From positions 62,001 to 126,000 of the forward strand of contig PPHI01000006.1 in assembly GCA_002901265.1 (NCBI GenBank): 64,000 bases of DNA, given 5' to 3'. The DNA comes from Rhodopirellula baltica. Lineage in GTDB: Bacteria; Planctomycetota; Planctomycetia; Pirellulales; Pirellulaceae. The notes under the pieces are model-generated. The model was not told where the DNA came from and searched no databases. It saw nothing but the letters and a program-made list of their open reading frames with translations. The translations under genes and the position numbers were made by a program. Numbering within the stretch: position 1 is the first letter of the stretch; each line of letters begins with the position of its first letter. Positions 60,253 to 64,000 of this stretch are shown here, one piece after another.

Positions 60253-63200
60253 ATGAGTTCACAACGAAAACGAACCGACCGCCGCCGCACCCGCCGTGGG
60301 ATGCTGCTCGAATCCCTGGAAAATCGTGTCGTCATGGACGCGAGCTTGTCCGGGGTCGTCTTCATTGACAGCGACGGCAACGGCAGCCAAGGCAGTAGCG
60401 AAGACGGCCTGCCCGGTGTCGAAATCACCCTGACCGGCACCACGACCGGTGGCCAATCGGTCGAAGAATCGATGCTAACCGACGGCAACGGCAACTTCCG
60501 GTTCGAAGGCCTCGCCGCCGGTACCTATCGCTTGGTCGAGCGGCAACCCGAAGCCGCCGTCGACGGTGAAGAGTCGACCGACCACGCCAACGCGAATGTT
60601 GGCAACGATCAAATTTCGAATCTCGTCGTCACCGCAAATCAAAACGTCAGCGATTTAACCTTCGCCGAACGTGGTCTAAAACCAGGCTACGTGAACCTCG
60701 CCTGGTTCCTCGCGTCGACGCCTTCTCAATCCGAAATGCTTCGTGAGAGTGTCGCCAAGGGCGAAGAACGTGCTGGGAACTCCGACCTCGCCGATGCGAT
60801 TCGTGATGGTGCTTCCGATTCACCGGGGACGACTGACCCTGGTGATGGTGGTGACGGCGGTGACGGTGACCCAGACCCCGATCCAAACACCGCCCCCGTT
60901 GCGACCGCTGACACCTACACTGTCGTTCAGAACCAAACGCTGAGCGTCAGTGCCAGCAACGGCGTTTTGAACAACGACACCGATGCGGATGATGACGACT
61001 TAACGGCAGCATTGGTCACGAACCCAAGCCATGGCAGCGTCACCTTTGATGACGACGGCTCGTTTGTCTATGAACCCGATGCGGACTTCTTCGGCACGGA
61101 CTCGTTTACCTATCGCGCCAATGACGGAACCACCAATTCGTCAAACGTGACTGTCACAATCACCGTCACACAAATCAATTCCACGCCCAACGAATTGAGT
61201 GTCGACGAAAATGCCCCTAACGGAACCGTCGTCGGGGAAGTTGAAGCGTCAAGCAGCTTGGGCAGCGACGTTGTCTTCGAGATCAACGATGCGTCGCTCG
61301 CATCTCAACTACGACTGCAAGCCGATGATCACTTTACCGGCGCTGCCGACGGCACCGTCGTCTTGATCGAGTACCTTGACCTGTCTTGCCCGCACTGTGC
61401 GGAAATCCATCCGATCGTCAAGCAACTGCTTTCCGATTTCCCAGATGACCTACTGGTCGTTCGTCGGCATTTTGTGTTGGAAAGCAACGGCACGGCAATT
61501 TTCCCCAACAGCATGGCTGCGGCGAAGGCGGCCGAAGCGGCGGGACGCCAAGGCAAATTCGACGAAATGGTCGACTTGCTGTTCACCAATCAAAGCCAAT
61601 GGAGCAGCGCATCCGACCCAACCTCGCTGTTCAACAGCTACGCCCAACAACTGCAGATTGACCTGACGCAATTCACAAGTGATCGACAAGCTCAAACGAT
61701 CGAGAATCGAATCGAGCGCGATCAGGCCGATGCGTCTGACCTGGGCTTGAACTCGACACCATCATTCTTCGTCAACGGGACCGCGACGTCTAACCCGGAA
61801 ACTCTTGCCGCGTTCAGGCCGATCATTCAAGCCGAAATCGACGACTCAGATCGCGCCTTCGCACTCGATCGCCTGACCGGTGAAATCACGGTCGCCGATT
61901 CCGGCCAACTCGATTTCGAGACCACCCCGACGTTCAACCTTTCGGTTCGGGCGACCGGTGACACATCAGAAGTCATCGCGGTTTCGATCGATTTGTTCGA
62001 CGCGAACGAAGTCGCCCCCGTGGCTCAAAATGATTCCTATACGACAGGTGCGGGGACCGAATTGGTGGTGAGCGCCGCCGAAGGTGTCTTGGCCAACGAC
62101 AGTGACACTGACAGCGAAACGCTTTATGCAAACCTGACGGCGAACCCAAGTCACGGCACGGTGACGTTGAACGAAAATGGTTCGTTCACGTACACGCCCG
62201 ATGCCGGCTTCTCCGGAACCGACTCCTTTACGTATCGCGCTGACGATGGAAACTTCGCCACCTCGGATACAACGGTAGAGATCGAAGTCACCAGTGCACC
62301 TGTCGGAAGTGCCGATGCCTACACCGCTAGTGAAGACACCGCACTGACCGTCAACGCAAGTAACGGCGTGCTTGCCAACGACAACAATTCAGGCTCGGCA
62401 ACCTACACCGCCCAAGTCGCACAGAGCGCGTCGCACGGATCGTTGACGTTGAACTCCGACGGTTCGTTTACCTACACCCCAGACGCGAACTTCTCGGGAG
62501 ACGACCAGTTTACCTACCGTGTCTCTGACGGAAACGCTCTATCCTCCCCGATCACCGTTTCGATTACTGTCACGGACCAAAACAGTTTTAGTGTCGACGA
62601 AAATTCGGCCGTCGGAACACTAGTCGGTACGCTGGACCCGGAGGGCAACCTCGGCAGCAACGTCATCTTCGAAGTCGACGATCCAGACCTAGCCGACGAA
62701 CTGCATCTGGTGGCCGATGACCATTTCACCGGCGACACTTCCGCACCGGTTGTGCTGATCGAATACATGGACCTTTCGTGTCCACACTGTGCCAGTCTGC
62801 ATACGGTATTGAAACAACTGGAAACCGAATTTGCGGGTGAACTGCTAGTCGTTCGACGGCATCTGTTGTTGTTCAACTCGTCGACGAATAGCTTTGTTTT
62901 CCCAAACAGCCAGGAAGCGGCCCGTGTGGCCGAGGCGGCCGGCCAACAAGGCAAGTTCGACGAAATGGTCGATCTGTTGTTTACCAACCAGGACGCATGG
63001 CGTTCGCTTGCGGATCCGACGTCCGTATTCAATGGCTATGCACAACAGCTCGGTTTGAACATGTCACAATTTGCCAGCGACCAAGCTGATTCGGCGATCG
63101 AGGCAAGAATCTCTCGTGACCGAAACACGGCGTCCTCACTTGGCTTAAATTCGACCCCGTCATTCTTCTTGAACGGGCAAGCCATCTCGAATCCAGAAAC

Positions 63201-63411
63201 GCTTTCGGCATTCCGCCCCATCATTCAGGCCGAATTGAATTCGGTCGACGAAGTCTTTTCAATTGATCGATTGACCGGCGAAATCTTTGTGGCGGATTCG
63301 GCAGAGTTAGATTTCGAAACGACACCGACATTCGGTCTCGATGTCAACGCTCGCGGGACTTCGACCGAAGCGATTGATGTGGTAATTGAATTACTGGACG
63401 TTGCCGAATAA
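60253..63411 (+). CDS. Surface protein with two DsbA-like domains inserted in cadherin-like repeats
   Basis: A 1052-residue protein. A basic start (RKRTDRRRTRRG) and MLLESLENRVVMDAS form an LEPR-like N-terminal box used by planctomycete surface proteins. An SdrD-B-like domain follows (LSGVVFIDSDGNGSQ, to about 118), then an acidic linker and Big_9/cadherin-like repeats (about 213-310, 588-680 and 682-775; each with ASNGVLxND and SFTYTPDAxFSGxDSFTYR). Two complete DsbA-like domains carry C379-PH-C382 with cis-Pro P503 and C843-PH-C846 with cis-Pro P969. Each is flanked by the two halves of a cadherin-like unit (SVDENAPNGTVVG before, FALDRLTGEITVADSGQLDFETTPTF after). Both thiol sites look intact. 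There is no C-terminal anchor. Confidence 0.88.
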   Translation: MSSQRKRTDRRRTRRGMLLESLENRVVMDASLSGVVFIDSDGNGSQGSSEDGLPGVEITLTGTTTGGQSVEESMLTDGNGNFRFEGLAAGTYRLVERQPEAAVDGEESTDHANANVGNDQISNLVVTANQNVSDLTFAERGLKPGYVNLAWFLASTPSQSEMLRESVAKGEERAGNSDLADAIRDGASDSPGTTDPGDGGDGGDGDPDPDPNTAPVATADTYTVVQNQTLSVSASNGVLNNDTDADDDDLTAALVTNPSHGSVTFDDDGSFVYEPDADFFGTDSFTYRANDGTTNSSNVTVTITVTQINSTPNELSVDENAPNGTVVGEVEASSSLGSDVVFEINDASLASQLRLQADDHFTGAADGTVVLIEYLDLSCPHCAEIHPIVKQLLSDFPDDLLVVRRHFVLESNGTAIFPNSMAAAKAAEAAGRQGKFDEMVDLLFTNQSQWSSASDPTSLFNSYAQQLQIDLTQFTSDRQAQTIENRIERDQADASDLGLNSTPSFFVNGTATSNPETLAAFRPIIQAEIDDSDRAFALDRLTGEITVADSGQLDFETTPTFNLSVRATGDTSEVIAVSIDLFDANEVAPVAQNDSYTTGAGTELVVSAAEGVLANDSDTDSETLYANLTANPSHGTVTLNENGSFTYTPDAGFSGTDSFTYRADDGNFATSDTTVEIEVTSAPVGSADAYTASEDTALTVNASNGVLANDNNSGSATYTAQVAQSASHGSLTLNSDGSFTYTPDANFSGDDQFTYRVSDGNALSSPITVSITVTDQNSFSVDENSAVGTLVGTLDPEGNLGSNVIFEVDDPDLADELHLVADDHFTGDTSAPVVLIEYMDLSCPHCASLHTVLKQLETEFAGELLVVRRHLLLFNSSTNSFVFPNSQEAARVAEAAGQQGKFDEMVDLLFTNQDAWRSLADPTSVFNGYAQQLGLNMSQFASDQADSAIEARISRDRNTASSLGLNSTPSFFLNGQAISNPETLSAFRPIIQAELNSVDEVFSIDRLTGEIFVADSAELDFETTPTFGLDVNARGTSTEAIDVVIELLDVAE

Positions 63412-63435
63412 GGCACACCGCATCTCTTTTCGCGA

Positions 63436-63975
63436 TTAGAACAACTCGATGCTTCCCTCTTCGGAAGCAACCGAGACAGCGTTCCGTGTCCAGCGCAGAT
63501 CAGGATCAATCTCCGCTTTAAAGATCGCTTCGACACACCCGGCTTTGGTATTTACCACCAACGTCGAGGCACCATCACCACAGGCAAGACACGTTTTCTG
63601 AACGCCTTCGCCCGCTATCGGAATACCGAGTTCACAGTCCACTCCGTATTCCACCAGATGGTTTTTGAAGCGGCCAAAGAGTTGATTTGCCAATTCGCCG
63701 ATCCAATCCACCGGGTCGCTAGCACCGCCTCGACACAGTCCCTTGGCGACTCCCATGGTTGTCACCATGCAGACGAAGTAGCGAACATCTTGACCGACCA
63801 GTTCGATCGTCGACGAAACAATGTCAGATTCAAATTTGCACTCTTCGGCGATGACCTCTTGATCCTCACCGGAAACAAATTCGACCTTAACACTTTCGCC
63901 GGTATAAAACTCAAAGAGATTTGTCAGCGATTCAGTTAAGCCTTGCAGACAAATGTCTTTTGCGAGTTCGCTCAT
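63436..63975 (-). CDS. CheX-like (CheC/CheX fold) protein, copy B
   Basis: A 179-residue cytoplasmic protein and distant paralogue of 2768-3319. It has MSELAKDICLQGLTESLTNLFEFYTGESVKVEF, the helix DPVDWIGELANQLFGRFKNHLVEYGVDCELGIP, and ends EEGSIELF. The Glu and Asn of the central helix correspond to the CheX active pair. Four cysteines in the second half (TCLACGDGAS) are not in copy A. The ATG at 63975 follows GAGGTGAG. The convergent neighbour is the DsbA/cadherin protein, 24 bases away. A response-regulator phosphatase role is inferred from fold. Confidence 0.75.
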   Translation of the reverse strand: MSELAKDICLQGLTESLTNLFEFYTGESVKVEFVSGEDQEVIAEECKFESDIVSSTIELVGQDVRYFVCMVTTMGVAKGLCRGGASDPVDWIGELANQLFGRFKNHLVEYGVDCELGIPIAGEGVQKTCLACGDGASTLVVNTKAGCVEAIFKAEIDPDLRWTRNAVSVASEEGSIELF

Positions 63976-64000
63976 AGTGGCTCACCTCGGAAGTGACGCA

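Overview
The window looks like part of a planctomycete chromosome, most likely the Rhodopirellula/Pirellulaceae type. The signs are three secreted sulfatases, a DUF1559-type pseudopilin, a protein with an SLA1-homology-like domain, a surface protein with an LEPR-like N-terminal box, a giant haem/copper mosaic protein of the kind found in these bacteria, and a mix of housekeeping genes (hemH, guaB, aroB, recO, recJ, rpmG, tsaE, thiE) in short, often divergent transcription units. No prophage, insertion sequence, CRISPR array, rRNA or tRNA was found by eye.

Layout. 1-9 kb: a truncated membrane protein, a class V aminotransferase, ferrochelatase, a CheX-like protein, a sulfatase, a TVP38-type membrane protein overlapping a disulfide oxidoreductase, a DinB-like protein and an esterase. 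9.1-19.4 kb: the most system-like block. It holds an AlkC-type DNA glycosylase, a 1096-residue helical-repeat protein, a 140-residue protein with a MoaD/ubiquitin-like C-terminus ending in Gly-Gly, and a 1712-residue protein whose first two thirds are a paralogue of the 1096-residue one. 19.4-22.1 kb: a secreted unknown and a frameshifted DUF1559 pseudopilin. 22.1-25.5 kb: a persulfide-detoxification operon (ArsR regulator, rhodanese with membrane domain, TauE-type permease, persulfide dioxygenase-rhodanese) with a visible promoter and two shared candidate operators. 25.5-32.1 kb: tsaE, a cluster of five palindromic repeats, an SHD1-like secreted protein, guaB and an alpha-toroid membrane protein. 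32.2-38.9 kb: aroB, a second sulfatase, and a compact minus-strand set (GNAT-like, TPR, recO, BamD-like lipoprotein, LptE-like lipoprotein). 39-45 kb: an orphan oxidase subunit III-like protein, a Lol-type ABC transporter and a third sulfatase. 45.4-49.4 kb: rpmG, recJ, a frameshifted thiE and an SGNH hydrolase.

49.7-55.9 kb is a Tad/Flp pilus locus with two nearly identical Flp pilin genes. The first is closed by a strong terminator. The second has a c-di-GMP-I (GEMM-I) riboswitch-like leader. Then come a prepilin peptidase, CpaB, the CpaC secretin and CpaE; the assembly ATPase and inner-membrane platform genes are not here. 56-63.4 kb holds two giant redox mosaic proteins. One joins a TIM-barrel-like domain, a c-type haem domain, a propeller and an azurin-like copper domain. 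The other carries two complete DsbA-like domains, each apparently inserted inside a split cadherin-like repeat. The window ends with a second CheX-like gene, a distant paralogue of the one at 2.8 kb.

All family calls are from reading the sequence, with no database search. Two coding sequences (47.5-48.7 and 20.8-22.1 kb) are broken by apparent single-base frameshifts that may be real or assembly errors.
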